Assembly: GCF_900090045.1 (NCBI RefSeq) | Contig: NC_041776.1 | Location: 62,001 to 126,000, forward strand | Direction: 5' to 3' | DNA from: Plasmodium malariae | Taxonomy: Eukaryota; Apicomplexa; Aconoidasida; Haemosporida; Plasmodiidae | Length of the DNA stretch: 64,000 nt | Shown: positions 12,357 through 25,035 of the stretch, in pieces | How the letters are laid out: every line of letters starts with the position of its first letter | How positions within the stretch are numbered: position 1 is the first letter of the stretch | Made by a program: the position numbers and the translations under genes | Notes under the pieces: model-generated | The model's input: only the letters and a program-made list of their open reading frames with translations | Told to the model about the DNA's origin: nothing | Database searches by the model: none

Positions 12357-15300
12357 CTATAATAATGACAATAAACTAAAATTAAACGAAACAATAATAA
12401 TAATAATAATAATAATAAACCTAAAAATAATTCTAAACATAATGCTAAAACTAAATCCAAACCTAATACTAGAACTAAATCTAAACCTAAACCTAATACT
12501 AGAACTAAATCTAAACCTAAACCTAATACTAAAACTAAACCTAATACTAGAACTAAACCTAATATTAAAACTAAACCTAATACTAGAACTAAAACTAATA
12601 CTAGATCTAAACCTAATACTAGATCTAAACCTAATACTAGATCTAAGCCTAATACTAGAACTAAACCTAATACTAGATCTAAACCTAATACTATATCTAA
12701 AGGTAAAAAAATACCTAATATTACACTTAAAACTATACATAAAACCCATTCCTACAACTTAACTTAATCATAAATCCTATAATATATACAATACATAACC
12801 TTATAATGAAGCTGACAATAAATATACGAACAAACCTTATCATATAGCTAATAATAAACACAAACCTAAACTTGTACATAAAAACAAAAATAACATGAAA
12901 ACTATGCCCAAAACTAAACCTATAACTACATCTAAAACCACTTCTAACAATAAATATAAAACTTTAACTAAAACTATACTTGGAACTAAACTTAAAAACT
13001 AATCAAAAATAAATTCAAATATAAAACAAAACCTAAAGACAAATGTAGAGATAAAATTAAATCAAAAACTAAAACGAAAACAATCTTAAACCCATTTCTG
13101 AAACAGAAACTCATCCTAACCATAAAAGTAAAAATCAAAATAAATCTAGACAAAAACCTAAAACTAAAAATAAAAGCAAATCTAAAACTAAAAATAAAAG
13201 CAAATCTAAAACTAAAAATAAAAGCAAATCTAAAGATCTAAATATATATTCAAATGTAAAACAAAACATAAAAATAAAACTAAAACTAAAATTAATACCA
13301 AATATAAACCAAAACCTAAAAGAAAAATTAAACGTAAAAGTTGACCTAATCCTAAAAGTAAACATAAACATCAATCATACCTAAACAAATTAAAAAACTA
13401 AACCTAATCCTAAATATATATATAAAAGCAACTCTAAAATTCAAACTAAACGTAAACCTAAAAATAAATATAAATCTTAAATTAAAAACACAACTAAGAA
13501 TAAATCAAAATATACACCTAAACCTAGAAGTGGACTTAAATCTACGAGTAAACCTAAAACTAAAAATATATAACTAAATCTAATATATTTCAAAAAACAA
13601 AAACGTACACCAAAATTAAAAAAAAAATCCAAATTTAAACTTAAACCTGAATACTAATTTTAAAGTAAATCCAAAAATAAATCTAAACCAAAGAATAAAC
13701 CTAAACAAAAGAATAAACCTAAACAAAAGAACAAATCTAAAACTATATATAAACCTAAAATTACAAATGAAACTAAAACAAGAAAAAAAGTACAAACATA
13801 AACCTATTTCTAAAAATAAACATAAACGAAAAAATTAACCTAAAACTAAACCTAAAGATGATCATAAATATTTGTCTAAATCTAAAAGCAGATGTAAAAG
13901 TATACATAAATCCAAAATAAAAAATAAATCTAAATGTGAACCTAAATATAAAAATTAATCCAAAACTTAACCAATATCTAAAACTACACTTAAAACTAAA
14001 ATTATATATAAACCTACACGTAAAAATAAGTATAAAACCAGAAGTATGCATATTCCAAAAATTAAGCATAATCCTAAAAATAAATATAAATACACATATA
14101 AACATAAACCTAAAAATGAATCTAAACCTAAAGATAAAATTACAACTAAAATTATTTTAAAAACTAGATCTAACACAATTCCTCAAAATTAAACCTAATC
14201 CTAAACCTAAAAATAAATTTATATTTAAACCAAAATCTATATGTAAATCTAAATCTAAACAAATATATAAGACTAAATCTACAATTAGACCTAAGCATAT
14301 TTTTAAAACAAAAACTAATTTTAAACATAAAAATAAATACAAATCTAAAACTAAATCTATAAATCAATCTACTGCCAAACATAAACCTACAAATTCACAT
14401 AAACCTAAAACTAAAAATAAATCGAAATATTAAACTAATCCTAAGCCTAAAAATACATATAAACCTAAAAAAATATATAAAAATAAACATAAACCAAACC
14501 TAAACAAATTCTAAAAATTAAACCTTATCCTAAAACTAAAAATATATCCGAATTTAAAGGTAATTGTAAACATTAACATAAAACTATCACTACTCCTAAA
14601 CCTGAAAATAAAACTACATCTAAAATTATAACTAAAACTAAATCTTAACATAAGATTAAAAATAAATCAAAATACAAATTTAAATAAAAACTTTAAATAC
14701 AAAATTGAATTTTAACCTAAAAATAAACTATATCTAAACCAATATTAAAAAGTAAATCTAATACTAAAACTAAAAATAAATCCAAATATATAAACCTAAA
14801 TATTACAAATAAATTTAAATATAAACGTAGCACTAAAAATAAATACACAACTAAAATTAGAAATGATCTAAAAACTAAAAATAAGGATAAAACTACAACT
14901 AATATTAGAACTAATATAAAAACTAAAAATAAATCCAAATCAAAATCTAAAAATAAATCTAAATATAAAACTAAAAAAAAAATCTAAATAAGAAATTAAA
15001 CCTAAAAATGAGTTTAAATAATAATATAAAACAAGTTTTAAACCCATTTCTAAAACTACACCTAAATCTAAAAATGGAACAAAACCTAATCCTAAAATAA
15101 CATTTATGCATAAACATGAAATTATACCTAAAATTGAACTAAAGATAAATCCAAAACTATAACTCGACCTAAAAATAGATTTAAACCTAAAATTAAAACT
15201 ACAATTATAATTGAATCTAAAACTACGCTAAAAACGAAGCCTGAAAATAAATTCAAAACAAAAATAAACCCATATACATGTTTAAACCTAAACCTAACCC

Positions 15301-15735
15301 TAAAACTAAAATCAAAACAAATTATAAATCTAAACCTAAAATTAAAACGAGACCTAATATTATTCTTAATTCTAAAACTTAATATAAAAATAAATTTAAA
15401 TCTAAACGCAAACCCAAAATAAAATCTTGATCTTAAAATAAACATAGATCTGAACCTAAATTTAAAAATATATCCACAACGAAACATAAATGTAAATATA
15501 AAACTAGACATAATATTAAACACAAAACTAAACGTAAACCTAAACCAATACAAATAAGTATAATCCTAAATATAAAAAAAAAAAAACATACAACTCTAAA
15601 TCTAAACATAAAAATAAATCTAAACCTAAAAATAAATCTAAATCTAAACCTAAAAATAAATCTAAATTTAAAACTAAAAATAAATCTAAATTTAAACCTA
15701 AAAATAAATCAAAATCTAAAACTAAACGTAATCCC
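12357..15735. repeat. 3.4-kb degenerate CTAAAN (telomere-like) array
   Basis: The plus strand is an almost uninterrupted run of degenerate six-base units: CTAAAC, CTAAAT, CTAATA, CTAGAA, with CCTAAA common. Local higher-order units are about 18 bp (CTAAACCTAATACTAGAA near 12540; CCTAAAAATAAATCTAAA near 15600-15720). The plus strand is nearly free of G, a strong strand asymmetry. Plasmodium telomeres are CCCTAAA/CCCTGAA heptamers, so this looks like decayed or diverged telomere-related DNA with the C-rich strand on plus, as at a left chromosome end. All open frames inside it (LILELNLNLN; SSIRFRSSIR) are repeat artefacts. Copies are best conserved near 12450-12700 and 15590-15725. Confidence 0.85.
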
Positions 15736-16283
15736 TACCCAAAACCAGTGGTCTCTCTAAGTAAGGAAAACTAAACTCTGGGTATTTCGTAACTCATTTA
15801 TTTATATAACATGGATAAGCAAAATGTGCGTCATGTTATATAAAACCATAAATTTGAAAAAATTATAGTTTTAATACGTTTGTAAAAATTTTTACGTTTG
15901 ATAATCTGACTGTGTAGTATGATACAATATGTGGTAGTTCTATTTATACAAAATTAATAATAAAAAAAAAAAAAAAAAAAAAAATTATTTATCCTGCTTT
16001 TGTCATTTTTATAGTAACTTTATATTTGTTTTCACTGAGATATACATAATAAATTATATTATGCTCATATAAATAATTTGTACGATTTATGCATGTATGT
16101 ACGTATGGTTATATTTATTTCGTTTGAATTTTTGCTGAGACATATATTATTGTATTTGTTTTATGTACATTTTTGCATATCTAAAAAATGCAAAGAAATA
16201 TATTTTCATTAAGTATCACTGATCAGTAATCCTCTAAAAGAATAAAACAAAAAAAAAATATAATTTGTTTGAAATAGGTACTA
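15736..16283. other. Intergenic right of the hexamer array
   Basis: The array stops abruptly near 15735 and unique sequence follows, with an A run at 15962-15983. No gene seen. Confidence 0.5.
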
Positions 16284-16448
16284 ATGGTATTATCATCATG
16301 TTTACTTAAGTCTACTTATACATATGCGTACACTGGCACAGATATTATTAAAATATCTCCCCTTCGTGGAAAATTATATATTTCTAATAAAATTTACAAT
16401 AATGAGAAAAACAGCAAACACCAAAGAAATCTATTATTTTTAAATTAA
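16284..16448 (+). CDS. Small ORF, 54 residues, unrecognised
   Basis: It starts with ATG immediately after a TAG in the same frame and reads MVLSSCLLKSTYTYAYTGTD then IIKISPLRGKLYISNKIYNN, ending in TAA. Codon use looks like neighbouring genes, and the frame is not built from simple repeats. The upstream AAATAG could also be a splice acceptor, making this the last exon of a two-exon gene. No first exon was identified. The family is unknown, and it may be a relic. Confidence 0.3.
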   Translation: MVLSSCLLKSTYTYAYTGTDIIKISPLRGKLYISNKIYNNEKNSKHQRNLLFLN

Positions 16449-16695
16449 AAAAAAGGACATACTAATGATAAAAGAATATAATAACACAATAAAAAGAATT
16501 CATGTATATATGTACATATAAATGTATGTTTAATAAAATTTTTTATACGATTTTTTTTTTTTTTTTTTATGTAAAGAAATTCATATTTTTTTTCCATCAT
16601 TTTATATATACATATAACATATGCATACATTTATTTGTGCAATTTTAAACAATGTAAGAAAAATTCTATGAATACGAGGATAAATTTTAAAACAA

Positions 16696-16732
<37 letters not shown>

Positions 16733-16996
16733 ACATATGCACTATTTTTGTTTCTTAGCAGCATGATATATATATATATATATTTTTTTTTTTTATACAT
16801 ATGAGAAATCCATGTATAAATTTGGACACTCCTTTTTTACTAACAATAATTAAAAAAAAAAATAATTAAATTAAAAATGAACAAGTTCATTGTTCTAATA
16901 TTGTCAGGTTCTTATCATGTACTCTACCCATCTTTTAATGGTATTTTTTCTTTTCAGCTTTCATCATATTTGAATAGAAGTACCATATATAACATT

Positions 16997-17027
<31 letters not shown>

Positions 17028-17498
17028 AAACTAATTTTTATAATTCTATATTTTAGTTTCTTTTTGTTTTTTAAAATAAATATTTTGTTAACGTATATTT
17101 GGATATTTTCTAAAAATTTCGATTTCAAACTTTAACCTGTTGTATTATTTATTAAAATATGGAATAACAAAATAAATAATTTTACATGTATTAATAATGT
17201 ATTATTTATTATATTTTTTTTTTTTTTTTTTTTTTATACATATAAGTGCTTAAAAAATATATATTTTTTTATGTAGAAATGTATTCTGTTCATTTATGCC
17301 ACATACATGAATTACCTAAATAAAATAATATATGTAAAAAATGATGTATATTTTTTCTAAATATTTCTTCATACATTGATATATATGTTAGAATATAAAT
17401 AAAATGCCTTTTTTTTCTATGAATATATGTATTTTTAAAATAAACTAAAAAAAAATTTCGTAAAAAGCATAAAAATATAAATTTACATTAATGAGTTG

Positions 17499-17568
<70 letters not shown>

Positions 17569-17874
17569 ATATATTTATTTATTTGTATGTATAATATTTA
17601 TACCCTTTTTATTAATTTTTTAAAAAGAGTAAATCATAATTACTGCATCTATATATATAATAATATATCATATATATTTCATATATTATTATATTCTCAT
17701 GTTCACATATTCTTCATATATTTTTATATAAATATAATATATATATATATATATATGTATCTATTAATGATAAACATATTTCCTATTTTTATAATTTTTT
17801 TTTAATTTATATTTTACAGCTTACTTTTTAATTTTATATTATTAGAATAAAATTGTATATATAATTATTTAAAT

Positions 17875-17921
<47 letters not shown>

Positions 17922-18424
17922 CTACTAATGGAAAAAGAAAAAAAAAATTTGAACAATAAATTAAAATGAGAAATTAAATATGGAAACTATTTAAAAATAC
18001 AAACATAATTATACTAATAAATTTATTCATACGTACGTATTATATATACGTAGACGTACATATATATATATATATAAACAATTAAATAGTGTTTTTATAA
18101 AAGCCTTAAATTTTTTTTAGTCTTATGTAAGATAAATTTATAAATTAGAGAAGTTATGCTTAGTAGGCATTAAATGTGGAAACATTGATTTATTGTATCA
18201 TCGTATATATATTATTATTATTATAAATAGGCATCATATTTATATAATGTATATGCATATATTTGTACGCATATGTATGCCTATAACTGTATATGAAATT
18301 TTTTATGCTTAATATTTTACTGTTCTCCTTCCTTCCTTTATTATTTTTTTTTTTTTTATGTGATATACCATTTTGAATTAGTAATTTATCGAACCTCTAC
18401 CAAAGAGCATTTTACGAATAATGA

Positions 18425-18459
<35 letters not shown>

Positions 18460-18613
18460 GGAACTCGAATTGACGTTAAACTTGTCATAGTATATATTTA
18501 TATGCATAAGCATATGTTTAGATATGTGTGCATGAAACAGTTAATACAGAATTTGGATTTATTTAAATATTTTAATTTACTATTTTAAAAAGAAGAAAAA
18601 AAATCAAGAAATC
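16449..18613. other. Long intergenic, TA and A/T runs
   Basis: It contains T runs at 16551-16568 and 17214-17235, an A run at 16699-16727, and (TA)n at 16994-17022, 17503-17564 and 17889-17918. No credible gene. This is the upstream region of the tryptophan-rich gene. Confidence 0.6.
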
Positions 18614-20128
18614 ATGGAGAAATTAAGACACATACAAAGTTATTTCGTGGATCAAAATTTTATTGAAGCGATGAAATTTAAACTTCACAATCAGATGGTA
18701 GCATCAATGAATAGGACATTCATGCTTAAAATGTTTTGTGTATTTTTTTTATTTGCATATGTTGGCGTTCTTTATTTAAGGAATTCCAATCCGGTAACTA
18801 ACTGAAATGCCTTAAGAGTGTATACACAAAAATATACGTACGAATGTGTTATGTATATGTGCATGTGTTATGTATATATGCATGTGTTATGTATATATGC
18901 ATGTGCCATATATATATGCATGTGTTATGTATATATACATGTGTTATGCACATATATGTACGTATTATGCACGCAAATGCATTGTGTACCCGCAAGGGTC
19001 TATGTTATTCCAGAAATAAAGAAAGAATGAAAAAATGAAGTCGCATAATTTTATTATACGTTATACTTTTTTTATTTTGTACATTTTGTATTTACATTAT
19101 TTTTGCTTTGTACATTTTGTATTTACATTATTTTATTTTTTCCTCTCAATTTCATCGCTACACAGACTTTCAACCCATTTAAGTTGGACACGTACAAATC
19201 CAACTCATATAAAACACTCGGAGGAAGTTCCGATCAAAGGATAGATAAAGCGGAGGAATGGAAAAGAAAGGAATGGGTCCAATGGATGATGAAGTTAGAA
19301 GTAGATTGGAAAGAGTTCAACTTACAAATAGAAGCAGAGAAAAAAGCATGGATTGATGAGAAAGAACAAGAATGGATTCAATGGTTAAAATATGAACAAA
19401 AGAAATGGTTACACTTTAACCCTAATTTAGATTCAGAATATAAAATAAATTTTTTTGAAAAATCTGAAACATGGGATGATAGCCAATGGAAATTATGGAT
19501 ATCAACTGAGGGAAAACAACTTTTAGAAGTGGATTTAAAAAATTGGCTTTCCGAAAATGAAACCATATATTGTAAATGGACTTTAGATGAATGGAATGAA
19601 TGGAAAAATAATAAAATTAAAGAATGGATAACAACAAATTGGAAAGTCAATGAAGATCAGTATTGGTCCAAATATGATGATGTATCAGCACTAGCCTTAA
19701 CACCTTTGGAGAAAAATCAATTTTATAAATGGAAAGAAAGAATATTTAGGGAAGGTATTGAATGGAAGAACTGGTCCGCTATTAAAGAAAGTAAATATAT
19801 TAATAGTAACTGGAACGCTTGGTCCGAATGGAAAAATGAAAAACTCATGCTGTTTAATCATTGGGTCAACAGCTTTGTGGAAAAATGGGTTAGACAAAGA
19901 CAGTGGAATGTGTGGATTGATGAAAGAAAAAATATGTTAGTAAATGAGAAAACAACTGGGGAAACAGTAAGAGAAAAAGTGGGATTAACACTGGAAGAAA
20001 AATTGGGAGAAAAGTTGGAAGAAAAAGTGGGATTAACATTGGAAGAAAAATTGGGAGAAAAGTTGGAAGAAAAAGTGGGAGTAACTCCTGCTTCGGAGAT
20101 CTTACTTCAGAGTGCTTCCGTGCAATAA
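18614..20128 (+). CDS. Tryptophan-rich antigen
   Basis: Exon 1 (18614-18793, 60 codons) starts MEKLRHIQSYFVDQNFIEAM and ends after a hydrophobic segment (MFCVFFLFAYVGVLYL) at CCG|GTAACT. Exon 2 (19166-20128) follows TCGCTACACAG and joins in phase 0, giving 380 residues. The body is dense in regularly spaced tryptophans (EEWKRKEWVQWMMK, EQEWIQWLKYEQKKWL, EWNEWKNNKIKEWI), the hallmark of the Plasmodium tryptophan-rich domain of P. vivax TRAg-type antigens. Family members are reported on the infected or uninfected red-cell surface, and several bind erythrocytes. The C-terminus carries two full copies and part of a third of a 16-residue, 48-bp repeat (EKVGLTLEEKLGEKLE). There is no PEXEL. The intron contains TGTGTTATGTATATATGCA repeats. 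The gene looks intact. Confidence 0.88.
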
Positions 20129-20682
20129 AACCATAAAAAATTAATCTGTTAATTTTTTCTTCTTCCTCTCCAACTATTATAAAATATATTATACTCTACA
20201 ACATGGACAGCAATCAACAATTTAAAAATATTATTTGTTTACTATCAGCAGCGATCAACTATATTATTTGTCTGTTATTTATTATCAACTATATTATGAA
20301 CCATTATTAATTGACCGTTAAATATATACTATCACTTCTGTACCATCAGTTATATACCATCAAATACGTACTTTCAAACATCTAGCACTATTCCTTTTTT
20401 CAGTTAGCTATTTTTTTTTTTTTTTTTTTTTTTTGAAATATCATGGTGAACAGCTCAAAAAGAGTATTTTACATATATATGTTTAAAAATAAAAAAAAAA
20501 GAAAATCGAAGTGCAACCAAAGAGGCAGCAAATTATAATGATACATTATTACGAAGTGCGAAAATTTTTAATAATTGAAATAGTATTTTTACGTACTAAA
20601 TTAATTTTATTAAATGTGTTCAGCTCTTATTAATAAAGCGTGCATAAAAACTTAATATATCACGTCATTTTTTTTAAAGTAC

Positions 20683-20744
<62 letters not shown>

Positions 20745-21365
20745 ATATTTATTAATTTATTATATGCACGATGTGTGTATTTATGTGTTACATATATTTG
20801 CATTTAACTAGCGTTTGTTCAACATGGCACCTTTTTTTTTTTTTTTTTTTTTAATTTTTAATAGTAAAAAAAAATAGTGGTATACTGTTGTCTTTCACTA
20901 TTTATTTATATGATTAAATCGTATAATCTATAATTTTTTTGAACCTAGAATTTTTTTATTGTTTAAAATATGCGCATATATGTTTATATGCGAGTTTTAC
21001 AAAAACTGATTTTTGCTTTCTCAACTTCACTTGCATACGCGAACTATGATGTACAAGTACGACGTGTACTAAAAAATCAAATACAAATACAAATACAAAT
21101 AGGAAAAACAAATTAGAAAAACAAAAAAGCGAAATACACTTAACCAGAAGCATTGTGTACATATTAGTAACGATAATAACACACGACAAAAGATTTTTCT
21201 CTTCACGGTACTTATTTCCCTAATTGATTATTTTGTGCACTCATGCATATAATAGTTATCAAAATTATGATTAAGCTGTTTTTCCATCGATGTTCTTTAT
21301 ATTTCTGGAGCCTCTCCCCTCCCTATAAACACGCATGCTTGTCATGAATATATGCATACATATAC

Positions 21366-21412
<47 letters not shown>

Positions 21413-21747
21413 CGTATGTATGTATGTACGTATATGTGCTCGTTTACGAATTAATATCTGTACGTTTAATGTATATTTTAAATTGTTGTAAATAGCAATT
21501 ATTTCTGCATTATTCATAATTTGTTATTATGGTTTTGATTAATTTTAATTCAATTTTTTTCGTCTTTTCTTATATATAATAATGTATGCGCGTAAGTTAT
21601 ATTTTTTTCATTAACTTATTTGCTTATTAATACATTTTCATATATTTTTTATTTGTTTTTAATAATACTGTGTACTGTTTGTGTTTTATAATTTTTTTTT
21701 TTTTTTTTTTTTGTAGCTACTATTTTGTTCATATTTTTATTGTTAAG

Positions 21748-21834
<87 letters not shown>

Positions 21835-21903
21835 GCTTACAGTATGATGATTAACATTGTACTTTAGCAAAACATGCGAACGTACTATATGTGTACATGC
21901 GTG

Positions 21904-21934
<31 letters not shown>

Positions 21935-22397
21935 AATATGTATAATATGTATGTGCATTATATAATGTATATACGTGTGCGAACCGTTCTCGAAACTATG
22001 GTTGTACCTACTATATAATTGCCTTAATTATACTACTAAAACAACTGCGTTACAAACATTTTTTTGTACGAAATTATTTATATAACTGAAATTTTATCGT
22101 CATTTGACTAATATTTCAAACATGTCTGCTGTTTTATCACTCTGCTACATATATGAAATGAGAGAAAAGAAAAATTTTATTCTATTAAACCTCAATATAT
22201 GAAAAACCTTTTTATTTTTATCTTTATCTTTATCTTATCTTTATTTTTATTATTATTTTTTTTTTTTTTTTTATAAAATGTATAAAATTTATGTTGCGTC
22301 ATCATCATATTAAATAGTTTTATAATACCACCTTATTTTGTTTAATTTTCACATTAGTAGTAAGTCTATCATATGATACCACTAAATAATTTACTAA
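20129..22397. other. Long intergenic
   Basis: It contains (TA)n at about 20687-20732 and 21752-21816, T/A runs at 20410-20434, 20832-20851 and 21691-21712, and TATG repeats at 21384-21430. A 35-residue ATG frame at 20203-20310 (MDSNQQFKNIICLLSAAINY) lies just after the tryptophan-rich gene and partly consists of an ATCAACTATATTAT duplication. I do not call it. Confidence 0.5.
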
Positions 22398-22566
22398 ATG
22401 TCCGAAGAAAAAAAAAGCTTTCCTAACAAGTGTGCAGGTAAGAATGTAAAATAGTGTTTAAAATAATATAGTAATGGATAATGTTTTTAAAAAAATAATG
22501 CGCTCTCGGTATTTAGAACTAATATGTAATATGTCCGTTATACATGAAGTAAAATTAAAGCTTTAA
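22398..22566 (+). CDS. Possible tiny two-exon gene
   Basis: ATG at 22398 starts MSEEKKSFPNKCA and stops at a near-perfect donor, GCAG|GTAAGA (22437/22438). After an ATATAG acceptor (22471), a second block, MDNVFKKIMRSRYLELICNM then SVIHEVKLKL and TAA, continues in the right phase, giving 45 residues. The intron would be only 34 bp, shorter than expected in Plasmodium, so either the model is wrong or the resemblance is chance. No domain, no signal peptide. Confidence 0.22.
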
Positions 22567-23136
22567 ATAGGCACAAAGGGAAATAAAGAAAAAAATTAGC
22601 ACCATCATATATATTTTTATATATATATATGAATGCATAAATATATGTGTATAAATATGTACACATAAACTTGTGTGTGTGTTTGTAACTCATTTTGTAA
22701 GCATGAAAAATGGGATGGTTAAAAGGAAAAGTGTTTCCTCATAAACTTTTCTACTTTCTTTTTAATATTTTCATTTACAAAATAGATTTTTTCTTTTTTC
22801 TCCCCTTTATCCCCGCGGTACACATTTAAAGGAAGAGTTAATTTTTGCAAATATACCTGTATAAAGTCATATATTATATGAATATAAAATTATATCAAAA
22901 AATTAAAAAACAAAAATATATATATATATATATATAAATATTTTACTAAATACAATTTCTCCTTTATAATGAACATCCCCAATTCTGTCTTATTTTTTGT
23001 TTTGGCAATATACGTTTTGCTTGGGTGTTCAGGTGTTGTCCTTCGTTTAATGAATTTGAAGGCACAACATAAATGAATGAAAAAACATAAATACATGTAT
23101 GTGATCAAAAATTGTACTATAAAAAAGGAAGTAGGA

Positions 23137-23170
<34 letters not shown>

Positions 23171-23288
23171 TAATTAAAAAGGTATTGCATTTTACTTATC
23201 GTTTATAATTAACTTTAAAATATGAAAATTTTTATTGTTAACATATATTAATATATACATATATATATTATTATGTATCTATGTATAA

Positions 23289-23324
<36 letters not shown>

Positions 23325-24161
23325 GTACATGTACATATATAAGTCACTATAATTTTGTACGTCATAGGTAGCGCTACCACGTGCCTCCGAAAGTTGTAAC
23401 TATAATGTAATATATTATTTCTTTAAATTATAAAATAAAAAAAAAAAAAAGCGAATCGAATTTTTGTTTTTTTTAATCCTATACATACCTATAATAAAAA
23501 TTTTATTATTTAATCTTATAATTCTTCATTGCAATTTTTCAGTTTCTTTTTTTACCACCTTAAGGGAATATTTTTTTTTACATATATAATAGTAATTATT
23601 ATTATTATAGTAAATAAATAATAATAATATTAATATTAATAAATTGGATATTTTGTATATACTGAAATTTATTATTTTTGGTTAAAGGTTATTAAAAAGT
23701 TTGACTCACTCCTGCTGCCACTCTTAAAAAATTTTTTTTTTTTTTTTTTTTTTTTTGGCTTATTTTTTCATAATCTAACTATTTGTTTAAATTGAAATGC
23801 GGATGTATTATTTTATAAGTTACATAAATATAAATAATAATATATTTTAAACATTTTTCTTCTATATTTAGCACTTAGTTAAAATTATTTAAACTATTAT
23901 GAGTACAAAATAATTATTAAAAATATATGTGATATATATATATATTAGTTGGGACAATGATTTTTTTTTTTTTTTTTTAAATTCGTATATATGTAGAGTT
24001 GATAGTATATAATTTCTTAAGAACATATTCTCCTTTTCGTTTAACAGTAAAATTACTTGGCTTTTTCCCTTTTTTCTTCCTAATATATATATGTACTTAT
24101 GTCCTACATTTCGCTTATAACATTTGAACGAATTTTTTTGTTTTGTTCTATTTTTCGAGCC

Positions 24162-24192
<31 letters not shown>

Positions 24193-24685
24193 GCAGATTT
24201 AATCTATATAAACGTACTAATAATAAAAGCTAGCCTTGTTTTACATCTTTTCTAAAGCTTATATTTTTTTTTTTAGTGCTGATGACCTTATTTTTGTTCT
24301 AATAATGATGTTATTTTTTATTTGAAATTTTCAAAATATAATAAAAAAACACCTAAGTATATATATATATACTATTTTTTATTATTTCTTACTATATTAT
24401 ATATATATTTTATATGTTTGTAATTATCCATTATATGAATAACTATTTATGAACATTTTATTTTTTTTTTTTTTTCTTTTTGTAATTTAAAAATAATACA
24501 AAAATCATATTAATGTGGAAAAATAAATCAGAAGCCTTGAAAAATACTAGATTGATGCATTAATTGAAAATATTGATAAGCAACCAGAAGTTACAATCGA
24601 GTATATATACATATATATATATACATATATATACATATATATACATATAAAATACTTATATAAGTACCCTTGAAATATAGAAAAA
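22567..24685. other. Intergenic with one small signal-peptide ORF
   Basis: Mostly low complexity: T/A runs at 23134-23170, 23438-23452, 23732-23756 and 24163-24188, and ACATAT repeats at 23288-23340. At 22969-23076 an ATG frame of 35 residues reads MNIPNSVLFFVLAIYVLLGC and crosses a consensus donor TTCAG|GTGTTG. It could be an orphan first exon, but no second exon was found. Confidence 0.45.
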
Positions 24686-24987
24686 ATGACGAATTCAAAG
24701 AAAAATCATATTACGAGGGGGAGAGTCAATATTTCCCCCTTTCTTAGGAAAATATGTTTGTTCTCTCTTTTCTTTTGGACATCAGATATTTTTAATAATG
24801 TACGATTTAAAATTTAAAGTAACGTATATAAAAAAGAAAAATAAGAGTTACTCTCTTCTCCCCTTTTGTTGAGTTGTTTATGTATGTACGTATGTATGGC
24901 TATATTTCATTTCACCTAAAATATGGCATTATAAAAGAGCTAACGTGAAAATGGATATACATACGGATGTAAACGCACATATGTAGA

Positions 24988-25035
<48 letters not shown>

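Noticed and set aside
12357..15553. Many minus- and plus-strand frames rich in FRF or LNLIL
   Set aside because: They are translations of the CTAAAN hexamer array, whose period keeps frames open.
17491..17805. 104-residue frame of IYIYIY
   Set aside because: Reads through (TA)n and AT-only sequence.
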